Assembly (NCBI GenBank): GCA_001897605.1
Contig: MKTL01000016.1
Span: 220,268-284,267 of the forward strand
Reading direction: 5' to 3'
Source of the DNA: Clostridiales bacterium 38-18
GTDB taxonomy: Bacteria > Bacillota > Clostridia > Peptostreptococcales > Acidaminobacteraceae
Length of the DNA stretch: 64,000 nucleotides
The position numbers and the translations under genes were made by a program. Shown piece by piece: positions 17,424 to 27,012 of the stretch (the first letter of the stretch is position 1; every line of letters begins with the position of its first letter). Below the pieces are notes generated by a model. The model was not told where the DNA came from. It saw only the letters and a program-made list of their open reading frames with translations, and ran no database searches.

Positions 17424-19157
17424 ATGAAGGGGATTAATAACCTTAAAACAGGGACAAAAATTATTACTGGATTTATTTTTGTCGCGGCGATCACTGCCGT
17501 TGTGGGAATTGTGGGGATGCTGGTTACACAAAAAGTCGACGGAAATTTGGAAGCGCTGTACAACGAGCGGTTGATCCCAAACGCTATTTTGGGAAAGATA
17601 CAGCTTAATCAAGCAGATGCACGCTTTGAAATGGGAGAGCTTCTCTATAAATCACAGCTAGGCAATGTTGACAGTATTATAAGCGACGTAACTCAGACAC
17701 TAAATCGTATCGCCTCAGAGAACAACGATTTGATTAAGGAATATGAGGCGAGCAACCCTAAAGAATATGAGCTGGCATTATTAGAGGCTTTCAAATCCTC
17801 AAACACAGCTTATAGAGAATATCGTGAAGAAATCATTTCTCTGGTGTCACAGAAAAAATACAGTCAAGCGGTAAAGCTGAATGAAATGGCTGCTGAGTTA
17901 AGAGAACAAACTGAAAGGGATCTGGCAGATTTAAAGGAAATGAACAACACTATTGCCATAGAGCTTAAAAATACAAGTGATGCCAATATGAAAATTGGAA
18001 GAACCACAACTTTAATACTCACCTTCGCAAGTATTTTTTTAGCGATCTTTATTGGACTGGTGATAACTAGGAACATAGTCAAAGGGCTAAAAGAAACGGT
18101 AAAACAAGCAGAATACTTAAAAGAGGGTGACTTTAGACAAACGCAAAGTGAAGCCTTTACTAGTAGAAAAGATGAAATCGGTAGACTTGCAAAGGCCTTT
18201 GAGGAAATGACCACTAGGCTCAAGTCACTCCTAATAACAATCAATAAAAATAGCATGGAGGTGACCTCAACAAGCCAAGAGCTAAGTGCAACAGTTGAGG
18301 AAATCAATGCTCAGGTACAGAATGTCAATTCTGCCACACAAGAGATTGCAGCTGGAATGGAAGAAACCTCTGCTGCAATAGAGGAGATCAGCTCATCCGG
18401 TATACAGATTAGAAATTTTTCTGAGACCTTGGTAAGTCAAGCGCAAGAAGGCAACTCAAACTCACTTGAAATTGCAAGCCGTGCTTCTAAGCTACGCAAA
18501 GGAGCAGAAAATGCAAGGGACAATGCAATCCATATTTATCAGGAGAGACAAAGAGAAATTAACGCCTCAATTGAACGTGGTAGGGTCGTGTCGGAAATCA
18601 TCGTCATGTCTGAATCGATAGAAAAAATATCAGATCAGATTAATTTATTGGCACTCAACGCCGCGATTGAGGCTGCGCGTGCTGGTGAACACGGACTTGG
18701 CTTTGCAGTTGTTGCAGATGAAGTAAGAAAACTGGCGGAGGCTTCTAGGAAATCCGTCGATCAAATAAATGTTTTAGTTGAAGAAGTAAATATTGCATTT
18801 AATGATCTTTCAATGAACTCAAATGAACTACTCACATTTATTGACACAAAGGTAATCGCGGATTATGATGTACTTGTAGAGACAGGAGATTTATATCTCA
18901 AAGACGCAGAATATGTTAGTCACTCTATGAATGCCTTTAATCTCAGTGCAGGGGAAATAAACTCGGCTATTGATCATATAAACACAGCAATTGAATCTGT
19001 AGCAAGCGCAATTGAGCAGGCTACAGCTAGCAGCCTAGAAATCACAGGGAATGTCGAGGCGGTTACTAAGGCAATCGATGAGGTCTCTAAGGTGGCTAAT
19101 GTACAGGCTGCGTTGGCAGAAGAACTCAATAATAATGTGAATCTATTTAAAGTCTAG
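17424..19157 (+). CDS. Methyl-accepting chemotaxis protein, membrane-bound
   Basis: This 577-residue chemoreceptor starts at ATG 17424 (MKGINN), with GAGGGAGA upstream. TM1 is at about residues 11-33. A four-helix-bundle ligand domain follows to about 185, then TM2 (about 190-212), HAMP (residues about 213-265, ending near [15 protein letters not shown]) and the signalling coiled coil. The hairpin tip is conserved ([20 protein letters not shown], then [18 protein letters not shown]). It differs in ligand domain from the receptor at 3934-5976 and probably senses something else. It is a single-gene unit between terminators. Confidence 0.93.
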   Translation: MKGINNLKTGTKIITGFIFVAAITAVVGIVGMLVTQKVDGNLEALYNERLIPNAILGKIQLNQADARFEMGELLYKSQLGNVDSIISDVTQTLNRIASENNDLIKEYEASNPKEYELALLEAFKSSNTAYREYREEIISLVSQKKYSQAVKLNEMAAELREQTERDLADLKEMNNTIAIELKNTSDANMKIGRTTTLILTFASIFLAIFIGLVITRNIVKGLKETVKQAEYLKEGDFRQTQSEAFTSRKDEIGRLAKAFEEMTTRLKSLLITINKNSMEVTSTSQELSATVEEINAQVQNVNSATQEIAAGMEETSAAIEEISSSGIQIRNFSETLVSQAQEGNSNSLEIASRASKLRKGAENARDNAIHIYQERQREINASIERGRVVSEIIVMSESIEKISDQINLLALNAAIEAARAGEHGLGFAVVADEVRKLAEASRKSVDQINVLVEEVNIAFNDLSMNSNELLTFIDTKVIADYDVLVETGDLYLKDAEYVSHSMNAFNLSAGEINSAIDHINTAIESVASAIEQATASSLEITGNVEAVTKAIDEVSKVANVQAALAEELNNNVNLFKV

Positions 19158-19290
19158 CAGAATTATTATCCAGTCAGTTTAAAAAAAATTAATGAAAGCG
19201 TGTTTAAAATACTAATTAAAATCCCAATTTGTTTCGATAAATATGACCAAGTAGATCTATATATATTTATATGAAATACCAAACCAGATC

Positions 19291-19318
19291 AAGAGGGGAT
19301 TTCCCCTCTTGCTATTTT
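19291..19318 (+). terminator. Terminator after the second chemoreceptor gene
   Basis: AAGAGGGG (19291-19298) pairs with CCCCTCTT (19303-19310) around a 4-nt loop. The following tract is only moderately T-rich, so termination may be partial. Confidence 0.6.
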
Positions 19319-19331
19319 ATAAAGGTAGGCA

Positions 19332-20288
19332 ATGATGAAAGCAGAGTTTGAAGAAATAAGTAAAGGCTGTGACAGTGATGTATTAATTAATCTAATTGAT
19401 AACGCACCGATAGGTATGATTTTGCTGAATGAACAGACCGAGGTTATCTATGCAAATGAGGCTATGGCATCCTATTTTGAATACTCTCCTGAGGGTGACC
19501 ATCAACAATTTGGTAATCTATTTAACTGTCAAATCGTTTCAAATGCAGAGGAAGACTGTGGCACCAAACGCCAATGTACCAACTGTAAAATTAGAAATAA
19601 TATAAAGAACGCAATACGCTACCGACGTGCAATTAAAGACATCAAAGTACATAAGGCGTTTATAAATAACGGGATTACACATAACAAGTGGCTGGATATA
19701 TCCATTGTACCCATAGTAAGGACGGATGAAATCCAATTGATTTTGTTTATTAATGATATCACTGAGAGTGCAAAATACCATATTGATTTTGAAATGGATC
19801 AGCTGATGCTCTACGAAGATAATAATAAAGAAAAAACGCAATTTCATGAAGGCGTACTCAATGAAATCAGCGAAAATTGTAAGGGTGATGGACAAGCCTA
19901 TTTAATGTTAATTGAACTAAATCATTATCAACCCATTAAAGACACATTCGGTGCAATCTGGGCAGACGATTATTGTATGGACTTTATGAACTATTTCTAT
20001 ACTCTAATTGAAAGTAAAGATTATGCATGTAGATATTCTGAAAATCAAATAATGACATTTATACCTTGCTCAAGGTTTGAAGTTCAGCATTATCATGATC
20101 AGATCGGTGCGTTTAATTATAAGCATTTTAGGATTAAATCTGACATAAAGATAAAGACGCTTCGATTAACTGCGAAAAAGTCAAATAAGGATCATTTAAA
20201 TGATGAGGAGATTTATCTTTCTTACTTCAGAAGCATCTCTCGTCTTGAAAAGGCTAATGATTATGAAGTAATTGAGTGGGAACTCTAA
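19332..20288 (+). CDS. PAS sensor with Cys cluster and degenerate GGDEF domain
   Basis: This 318-residue cytoplasmic protein has no TM segment. The N-terminal PAS domain (about 18-150) contains four cysteines, C66-x9-C76-G-x5-C82-x2-C85, which could hold a metal or Fe-S cluster. The C-terminal half resembles a GGDEF fold (LIELNHYQPIKDTFGAIWAD in place of D.D.FK.IND..GH..GD), but the catalytic loop reads RYSENQ instead of R.GGDEF, so it should not make c-di-GMP. It is followed 25 bp later by an active-looking GGDEF-EAL gene and is probably co-transcribed. A regulatory role for that partner is inferred. The start is one of two tandem ATGs behind GGTAGG. Confidence 0.75.
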   Translation: MMKAEFEEISKGCDSDVLINLIDNAPIGMILLNEQTEVIYANEAMASYFEYSPEGDHQQFGNLFNCQIVSNAEEDCGTKRQCTNCKIRNNIKNAIRYRRAIKDIKVHKAFINNGITHNKWLDISIVPIVRTDEIQLILFINDITESAKYHIDFEMDQLMLYEDNNKEKTQFHEGVLNEISENCKGDGQAYLMLIELNHYQPIKDTFGAIWADDYCMDFMNYFYTLIESKDYACRYSENQIMTFIPCSRFEVQHYHDQIGAFNYKHFRIKSDIKIKTLRLTAKKSNKDHLNDEEIYLSYFRSISRLEKANDYEVIEWEL

Positions 20289-20313
20289 TTACGTCACTTA
20301 TTTTGGAGGAGAA

Positions 20314-22326
20314 ATGCAAAAAAAACACAAAGTAAAGGATGATCAATTACTTGAAACGGCACCTTTAAAGTTTGATAGCTATCCATGGCAGATCATTATA
20401 ATCTACCTGATATTCGGATTTTCATGGATCATCTTTTCAGATAATTTTTTATCTATAATGGTTAAGAACCAAACTACCTATGCCATTGTACAGACCTACA
20501 AGGGTATGATCTTTGTCGGGTTGACTGCACTCTTATTGTATTTTCTAGTGAAAGCATATTATGACAAATCCACAGATTTGTTAAAAACGATTACGTATAA
20601 AAACCACGATTTAGTAACATATTCTGAAGAGCTAGTGGCAATGAGTGATGAGTTAAATGAGAAAATTTTTAAGTTGAACCAAACGATGGATGATCTAGTA
20701 TCTCAAAAGCAATACGTCTATGAGATATACAATAACAGTAATACCGCCATTTTAGTTTGGAATCTGAAGGGCGAGATCATGGATGTGAATGATCGGTTTA
20801 TTGAGCTACTGGGGTATGGTGAGGCTGATCTGATTGGGAATAAATGGTTTGAAATCATTTTACCTGAATCTGAGAAAGTAATCGTTTCTGAAATCCTTAC
20901 AGGTCTCAAGGAGAATTACAATGTTTCAAACTTTGAAAATAAGGTTAAAACCAAAGATGGTCTTATTCTCGATATGATTTGGAATGATTCTTTAATACAA
21001 AATCCCATCTCGGGAATGCCGATGGTAGTCTCATTTGGTATCGATATTACGACTCAGAAGGAAAATGAAAGAAAGGTTTATGAGAACGCATATACGGATC
21101 CATTGACCAAGTTAGGTAACCGAACTGCTTTCGAGCAACAGGTACTTAGCTTGATTGAGCGAAATCGTGACTTCACAGTTTATTATTTAGATATAGATAA
21201 TTTTAGAAACATTAATGATTATTACGGGCATAAATATGGTGATTTGTTTTTACAAGAATTAACCGATCGAATGTGTAAGAGCTTTTCAAAATGTGGTTTA
21301 TTCCGTTGGTGTGGCGATGAGTTTATGATTATAGACGAAAATACCTCACAAGAAAAAATCAAACGAATGTCAGAGCTAATTGTTAGCGAGCTAACTCAAC
21401 CCTGGGCATATGAAATTGTGGACTATAATCCTACAGTAAGTGTGGGCATTGTCAACTATCCTCAGGACAGTAGAAGCATGGATGAAATCTATAAAAATAT
21501 TGATTTGAGCCTTCATCATTCTAAGGAAAAGGGGCTATCTAATATAAGCGTTTATCGTCCTGAATTTCAGAGTAATTTTGAACACCGAGTTGAGGTTGAA
21601 AAATTAATACATGATGCAATTCAGAAAAACGCCTTCGAGCTTAATTTTCAGCCTATTTTTCATCTTGAAACGCGTAGCATACGTGCAGTTGAGGTGCTTA
21701 TAAGATGGAAGGATAAAAGCATTGGCATTTCAGCTGGTGAATGGATTGCGGAAGAGACAGAACAAATACTGAAGGTAGATCAATGGGTAATTAAAGCCGC
21801 ATTTGAATTTTCACAAATGCATCTCAAGGGAAGAAATGTAGTGACTACGATAAATATATCGTCTAAAACCTTGCTATCCGATGCCTTTATCGATTTCGTT
21901 GGTAAAGCAAGCAGAGAATTTGATATTGATCCGAAGACGATTGAGTTTGAGTTGACTGAGCATTCGTTGATTGATGATTTAAACAGAAGCTTGAAAAGAG
22001 TTAAGGATTTGAAGACGTTGGGCTTTAAAATTGCTTTAGACGATTTTGGTACGCGATATTCATCACTTAATTATTTGAGCCATATGCCTTTTGACAGCCT
22101 TAAAATTGACAAATCCTACGTAGATAAAATCGTGAATCAAAGCAGTGATTTAATTATAGTCGAGCAAATTGTTATGCTGTGCAATCGCCTTAATATTGTA
22201 ACCATAGCTGAAGGGATTGAAAATTCCGAGCAGCTGAGACTACTCCAATCAATTCACTGTGATTTTGGACAAGGCTATTTGTTTTCAAAGCCAGTGGACA
22301 CAGAGACAATTGTGGCGATGCTTTAA
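20314..22326 (+). CDS. Membrane PAS-GGDEF-EAL c-di-GMP turnover protein
   Basis: This 670-residue protein has two N-terminal TM helices (about 20-40 and 60-80), a coiled coil, a PAS domain (about 130-250), a GGDEF domain with catalytic loop RWCGDEF (about residue 333), and an EAL phosphodiesterase domain. In the EAL part the signature is AVEVLIRW, and the other catalytic positions look intact: Asn in INISSKTL, Glu in ELTE, the Asp pair in ALDDFGTRYSS, Lys in LKIDKSYV, Glu in AEGIE, and GQGYLFSKP. It may be bifunctional or mainly a phosphodiesterase. ATG 20314 behind TTGGAGGAG is the start; the upstream GTG at 20272 overlaps the previous gene and is unlikely. Confidence 0.92.
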   Translation: MQKKHKVKDDQLLETAPLKFDSYPWQIIIIYLIFGFSWIIFSDNFLSIMVKNQTTYAIVQTYKGMIFVGLTALLLYFLVKAYYDKSTDLLKTITYKNHDLVTYSEELVAMSDELNEKIFKLNQTMDDLVSQKQYVYEIYNNSNTAILVWNLKGEIMDVNDRFIELLGYGEADLIGNKWFEIILPESEKVIVSEILTGLKENYNVSNFENKVKTKDGLILDMIWNDSLIQNPISGMPMVVSFGIDITTQKENERKVYENAYTDPLTKLGNRTAFEQQVLSLIERNRDFTVYYLDIDNFRNINDYYGHKYGDLFLQELTDRMCKSFSKCGLFRWCGDEFMIIDENTSQEKIKRMSELIVSELTQPWAYEIVDYNPTVSVGIVNYPQDSRSMDEIYKNIDLSLHHSKEKGLSNISVYRPEFQSNFEHRVEVEKLIHDAIQKNAFELNFQPIFHLETRSIRAVEVLIRWKDKSIGISAGEWIAEETEQILKVDQWVIKAAFEFSQMHLKGRNVVTTINISSKTLLSDAFIDFVGKASREFDIDPKTIEFELTEHSLIDDLNRSLKRVKDLKTLGFKIALDDFGTRYSSLNYLSHMPFDSLKIDKSYVDKIVNQSSDLIIVEQIVMLCNRLNIVTIAEGIENSEQLRLLQSIHCDFGQGYLFSKPVDTETIVAML

Positions 22327-22353
22327 TGAAACTGCGTATTAAAGCAAATTCTT

Positions 22354-22375
22354 AAGTGGCGATGCCACTTTTTTT
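22354..22375 (+). terminator. Rho-independent terminator after the GGDEF-EAL gene
   Basis: AAGTGGC (22354-22360), loop GAT, GCCACTT (22364-22370) and a T-run. Confidence 0.85.
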
Positions 22376-22531
22376 GTGGCATTCAGTGGTTATTTTTCCT
22401 TCCTTTTTCCTAGATCAAATGATACTCTAGTAGGGAATAAATAATTAATCTTTAAAATTAACCATTTTAGTAAAACAATTCTGGGTATATAAACAGCTAG
22501 TAGATTACCATTAAATGAGAATAGAGGTAAA

Positions 22532-23965
22532 ATGGAGATGAAGAAAAAAAGCATTGGCGTAATTGCCATCCTAGTAATGATACTTTCGCTTTTATCCGCA
22601 TGTAGTCAATCCAGTAATAAAAACCCACTTGATCCTGAAAAGCCGATTACAGTTACCATTTGGCACTATTATAATAGCAGTACCAAAGAAAAATTTGATG
22701 CCTTAGTAAGTACATTTAATGAAACCATTGGACTTGAAAAGGGAATCGTAATCGACGCGCAAAGTCAAGGGGATGTCAATCAGCTGGCAGATGCAGTTTT
22801 TGATGCTGCCAATCAAGCAATTGGATCATCGCCAATGCCGGACATATTTGCCTCTTACCCAGATAATGCTTATCGCGTCAGTCAAATTGTACCTTTGATC
22901 CCACTTAATAGCTACTTTACCGAGGAAGAGCTAAAAGCATATCGAGATGAGTTTTTAGAAGAAGGTAGATTTATCACAGATCATACGTATTACATTTTGC
23001 CAATAGCGAAATCGAGTGAAAACTTATATGTCAACGAAACAGATTGGAGTTCCTTTGCCAATGATAATGATCTTACTGAAGCCGACCTACAAACCTGGGA
23101 GGGGTTGTATCGCGTTTCCAAGCTTTACTATGAGCAAACGGGAAAGAGCTTTTTTAGCTTTGATGCAACTGCGAATTTTATGATGGCAGCTGACAAGCAA
23201 ATGGGTGAGGAAATCTTCTCTTATAATGAGGACGGCAGTGCTAAATTGGCACTAACTAAAGAGAACGCAAAATTAATTTGGGATTATTATTATGTACCGT
23301 ATATCCATGGCTATTATGCAAAAACAGGACGCTTTAGCTCAGATGATGCAAAGACGGGTACGGTGCTTGCCTACACAGGCTCTACAGCTGGTGCTGGCTA
23401 TTTCCCAACTGAGGTTACAACTGACGATCAGACGGTCTATACGATAAAGTCATTAGTTTTACCATATCCATATTTTGAAGCTGGTGATAAAATCGCTATT
23501 CAGCAGGGTGCAGGCATGTGCATCAGTAAAAGTGATTATGCGCATGAATATGCATCGGCGCTGTTTTTAAAATGGTTCACAGATCCAGAGCAAAACCTTG
23601 ATTTTGCAGTATCTACTGGATATTTCCCAGTTCAAAATTCTGCGATAGACGCAAACAAGCTAAAAGAAGCTTCTACTAAAGCTGAACGAATAAATCCAGC
23701 AATAGAGCAATCTATAGAATCAAGTATTAAAATGTTTGATAGCTATAAGTTATACAACAGTAAACCTTTTAACGGTAGCTATGATATGCGCGTCTTTTTA
23801 GATGCGGACTTATTTGATAAGGTGACAGCAGATTTATCCTTACTTAATAAAAGAGTAGCTGCTGGTGAAAGCAGAGAAAAAGTAATCAATGAGCTTACTT
23901 CCGAAACCAATTTTGAAGATTGGTTTAATCATCTATTGACTGAAGCAGATCTCATCATGAAATAA
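22532..23965 (+). CDS. Extracellular solute-binding lipoprotein (ABC family 1 type)
   Basis: This 477-residue lipoprotein has a signal peptide ending in the lipobox LLSACSQ (Cys about residue 24) and then the two-lobed solute-binding fold of sugar or oligosaccharide ABC transporters (TVTIWHYYNSSTKEKFDALV at the start of the mature domain). No permease or ATPase gene is nearby. Instead the stop is 12 bp before a membrane diguanylate cyclase gene with a large extracellular sensor, so the binding protein probably presents its ligand to that cyclase. AGAGG precedes ATG 22532; a second ATG lies at 22538. The ligand is unknown. Confidence 0.88.
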   Translation: MEMKKKSIGVIAILVMILSLLSACSQSSNKNPLDPEKPITVTIWHYYNSSTKEKFDALVSTFNETIGLEKGIVIDAQSQGDVNQLADAVFDAANQAIGSSPMPDIFASYPDNAYRVSQIVPLIPLNSYFTEEELKAYRDEFLEEGRFITDHTYYILPIAKSSENLYVNETDWSSFANDNDLTEADLQTWEGLYRVSKLYYEQTGKSFFSFDATANFMMAADKQMGEEIFSYNEDGSAKLALTKENAKLIWDYYYVPYIHGYYAKTGRFSSDDAKTGTVLAYTGSTAGAGYFPTEVTTDDQTVYTIKSLVLPYPYFEAGDKIAIQQGAGMCISKSDYAHEYASALFLKWFTDPEQNLDFAVSTGYFPVQNSAIDANKLKEASTKAERINPAIEQSIESSIKMFDSYKLYNSKPFNGSYDMRVFLDADLFDKVTADLSLLNKRVAAGESREKVINELTSETNFEDWFNHLLTEADLIMK

Positions 23966-23977
23966 TCGGAGACTACT

Positions 23978-26086
23978 ATGATTAAGTGGCAAAAAAAGTC
24001 TATCCTGTCGAGATTGTCTATGATGACACTGGTAATTGTGCTATCACAGACACTTCTATTGGTAGCGTTGCTGGTATTTGGTGGTGTTTTCAACCAAGCC
24101 GAGTTAAATGCCTACCAGACCTTTTATGATAAGGTTAATAACAGGCGAGATTATCTACAAAGAGAGATGAAAAATAGATGGACGAATATCAGTCCTTATC
24201 TAATGACGATTCGAAAAGCGGTGACTGAAAATGCAGATAGTCATGACGACTTTTTTGAAGCCTCAGTGGATGAGTTAATTTTGATGCTTAGAACCAACCA
24301 GGTTACAGGAGCGTTCATTATTTTAAATGAGTCAAGGGTACAGGATTATCGTTATCCATCTCTCTATATAAGAGATTATGACCCGCAGGCAAATGGCTAT
24401 ACTGACGATGATCTATATATGGTTAGCGGCCCCTCAGACCTTGCAAAGAATCTTCAGATTCCATTAGATCAGGGCTGGCAGTACAATTTACAGCTAACGG
24501 AGGAGAATACCCCCTTTATTCAAAAGCCCATTGAAAATGCAATGGTTACAAGTAAATCTAATCTAGTGGGATATTGGAGCAAGCCCTTTAAGCTGATGGA
24601 CGGCGATATGGACATCATCACCTATTCAATGCCACTTCTAGATTTGTCTGGCGAGCTCGTCGGCGTCGTAGGCGTAGAAATTTCAGTGAGCTATCTGTCC
24701 AAATTTCTTCCAGCAACGGATCTTCAGCCACGGGACTCACTCGGCTATATTATCGCTTATAAAGAAGACACCTCTGATGCGCTTATCCCCATTGTGACCG
24801 CAGGTGCTTTACAGCAGAGGCTCATAGATACCAGTCATCCCCTTGAGTTATCGCTTGAGGATCAGAGTAAAAAGATTTATCGTTTGACCAATCATTTTGG
24901 CAATGAGGCAATTTATGCTTCCTATGAGAAGCTAGGTCTATATGCACAGAATACACCCTTTGAAAATGAAGAGTGGTATCTCATAGGATTTATGAGATCG
25001 GATTACTTGCTCAGCTATGTTAATCGAATTGCGCAAATATTGGAAATTTCGATAGCACTGTCGATTGGTATTGGGATATTAGGTGGTATCATCATCAGCT
25101 ATCAATTGTCTAAGCCGATAATTGGACTTGCAAAGGAAGTGAGAGACTCCAACCAGATGCAGGTGATAAAGCTCAGTTCGACTGGGCTGAAAGAATTAGA
25201 TGAATTGTCCTATGCAGTGGAAACGGCAAATAAGATGATGCTTGATTCTGCGTCCAGACTATCAAAAATCATCGATCTAGTAGCGCTGCCAATAGGGGCG
25301 TTCGAGATGTCAAAGCAAACAGAAGCAGTCTTTGTCACCGATCAATTCTACGATATTTTAGAAATGACAGAAGCTGAAATTTTAGCTTCTCATGATAAAT
25401 CCTCATTCACTGAAATGCTAAGACGTATTTTCTCAAATCCTGAACCAGAGGAAGAAAACGTTTTTAAGCTAAGTGGGATGCCAACGCGATGGGTAAAGGT
25501 GATGATTAAGGAAACGGATAACGATGTGCTAGGTGTCATTCAAAATGTCACAGATGAGATTTTGGAGAAAAACCAAATCAAGCAGGATCGAGATTTGGAT
25601 CCACTCACCAAGCTGTATAATCGAAAGGGATTTCAATGGCGAGCTGAGAAGATTATACCCGCTGCAAAAGGTGCCAATGCACTACTTATGTTTGACCTTG
25701 ACTATTTAAAGCAAATCAATGATTCCTATGGTCATAAATGGGGCGATATGTACATCATAAATGCTGTAGAGAATCTAAAGAAAACTGCTCCAGAAGAACA
25801 TATGCTCTTAGGTAGACGCTCTGGTGATGAATTTGTAATGCTATTACACGATTATGAAACCAAAGAGGAAATCGTTAATGCAATCAATCAATTTTTTGTG
25901 CGATTGGAGGAAAGAAAGACTGTGTTTCCAGATGGTAGCTTAAAAGCAGTACGCATATCTGCTGGCCTACTATGGCTTTCAAATAAAAGCTTAAGCTACG
26001 ATGAAATGCTACATTATGCCGATGAAGCGCTTTATGACTCGAAGCGCTACAATAAAGGCTCATATACCGTTAGTCAGCTTAATTAG
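23978..26086 (+). CDS. Cache-domain membrane diguanylate cyclase
   Basis: This 702-residue protein has TM1 (about 12-35), an extracellular sensor of about 300 residues resembling a double Cache domain (including YSMPLLDLSGELVGVVGVE), TM2 (about 347-370), a HAMP-like linker, a weak PAS-like domain (about 425-530) and a GGDEF domain starting DLDPLTKLYNRKGF. The catalytic loop is RRSGDEF at about residue 614. It is co-transcribed with the solute-binding lipoprotein upstream (12-bp gap) and lies 8 bp before the LpdD-IDI fusion gene. Its likely role is to raise c-di-GMP when the binding protein reports its ligand, which is inferred. Confidence 0.9.
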   Translation: MIKWQKKSILSRLSMMTLVIVLSQTLLLVALLVFGGVFNQAELNAYQTFYDKVNNRRDYLQREMKNRWTNISPYLMTIRKAVTENADSHDDFFEASVDELILMLRTNQVTGAFIILNESRVQDYRYPSLYIRDYDPQANGYTDDDLYMVSGPSDLAKNLQIPLDQGWQYNLQLTEENTPFIQKPIENAMVTSKSNLVGYWSKPFKLMDGDMDIITYSMPLLDLSGELVGVVGVEISVSYLSKFLPATDLQPRDSLGYIIAYKEDTSDALIPIVTAGALQQRLIDTSHPLELSLEDQSKKIYRLTNHFGNEAIYASYEKLGLYAQNTPFENEEWYLIGFMRSDYLLSYVNRIAQILEISIALSIGIGILGGIIISYQLSKPIIGLAKEVRDSNQMQVIKLSSTGLKELDELSYAVETANKMMLDSASRLSKIIDLVALPIGAFEMSKQTEAVFVTDQFYDILEMTEAEILASHDKSSFTEMLRRIFSNPEPEEENVFKLSGMPTRWVKVMIKETDNDVLGVIQNVTDEILEKNQIKQDRDLDPLTKLYNRKGFQWRAEKIIPAAKGANALLMFDLDYLKQINDSYGHKWGDMYIINAVENLKKTAPEEHMLLGRRSGDEFVMLLHDYETKEEIVNAINQFFVRLEERKTVFPDGSLKAVRISAGLLWLSNKSLSYDEMLHYADEALYDSKRYNKGSYTVSQLN

Positions 26087-26094
26087 GAGGCAGC

Positions 26095-27012
26095 ATGGAA
26101 ATTTTTAATCATAGAGCAGAATCCTGTGGAATTGCCATAACAATGACAGCGGTACCCTGTGGAAGAGACTATTCTATTACACTTTCTGGCGGAGATGTTC
26201 CACATATAGGAGCCACTGCGATAGCAGTACCAAGAGAAAGCTTAGATAATTCGAAATATCCACTTGAGGGGAAAAAAAATTCCGCAAGTGCCAGTGTAAT
26301 TTGTGTGACTGGACATAAAGAGGATGAGCTTGCAAGAGGTGTCGCTTTAAAGCTATGTACCAAATGGCAGGTCAACTGCGTGGTTTCAGCGGGCATTCAC
26401 CTAACGAAGATAGAAGCTCATACTTTTGAGATAGTTGAAAATATCGTGGATACCCTAGTTCATACCTTTAATGAGTGGGTGACCTTACAAATGGAGAACG
26501 TCGTTTTGGTCGACGAAAGGAATCAGACGATTGGCACGATGGATAAATGGCGAGCTCATAAAGAAGGGCATCTGCACAGAGCCTTTTCAGTCCTTGTTTT
26601 CAATGAAAAAAATGAATTGCTTCTACAAAGAAGAAGTGCAACCAAATATCACACCCCGCTCCTTTGGACCAATACTTGCTGCTCACATCCAAGAGTAGAT
26701 GAAAACGTAATGGATGCTGCGCACAGAAGACTGAGGGAGGAAATGGGCTTTGACTGTGATATTACGCCCTTGTTTGAATTTTTATATAAAGTGGAATTTG
26801 AGCCAGGCCTGTTTGAGCATGAGTACGATCATGTTTTTATTGGTAAATATGAAGGAGAAGTACCCTTCGATCCTTCTGAGGTAGATTCAGTGAGGTGGAT
26901 TGATTTAGTAAAATTAAAAGGTGAAGTTCAGAATCATCCTGAAAACTTCACCTATTGGTTTAAGCATCTATTAGAAAATGGATTTGATCAAATTCAGGCG
27001 GCAATTAGCTAG
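26095..27012 (+). CDS. LpdD-like (prenylated-flavin chaperone) / isopentenyl-diphosphate isomerase fusion
   Basis: This 305-residue protein has two domains. Residues 1-125 resemble the LpdD family linked to prenylated-FMN-dependent decarboxylases (GRDYSITLSGGDVPHIGATA, TGHKEDELARGVA, VVSAGIHLTKIEAH). Residues 130-305 are a type I isopentenyl-diphosphate delta-isomerase of the Nudix fold: HRAFSVLVFNEKNELLLQRR, the catalytic-Cys motif TNTCCSHPR (192-200), HRRLREEMGF (208-217) and FEHEYDHVF (about 240-250). IDI makes dimethylallyl diphosphate, and its dephosphorylated form is the prenyl donor used by UbiX to build prenyl-FMN, so the fusion makes biochemical sense. No ubiX or ubiD is in the window. 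The IDI call is firm; the LpdD call is from family pattern only. Confidence 0.8.
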   Translation: MEIFNHRAESCGIAITMTAVPCGRDYSITLSGGDVPHIGATAIAVPRESLDNSKYPLEGKKNSASASVICVTGHKEDELARGVALKLCTKWQVNCVVSAGIHLTKIEAHTFEIVENIVDTLVHTFNEWVTLQMENVVLVDERNQTIGTMDKWRAHKEGHLHRAFSVLVFNEKNELLLQRRSATKYHTPLLWTNTCCSHPRVDENVMDAAHRRLREEMGFDCDITPLFEFLYKVEFEPGLFEHEYDHVFIGKYEGEVPFDPSEVDSVRWIDLVKLKGEVQNHPENFTYWFKHLLENGFDQIQAAIS

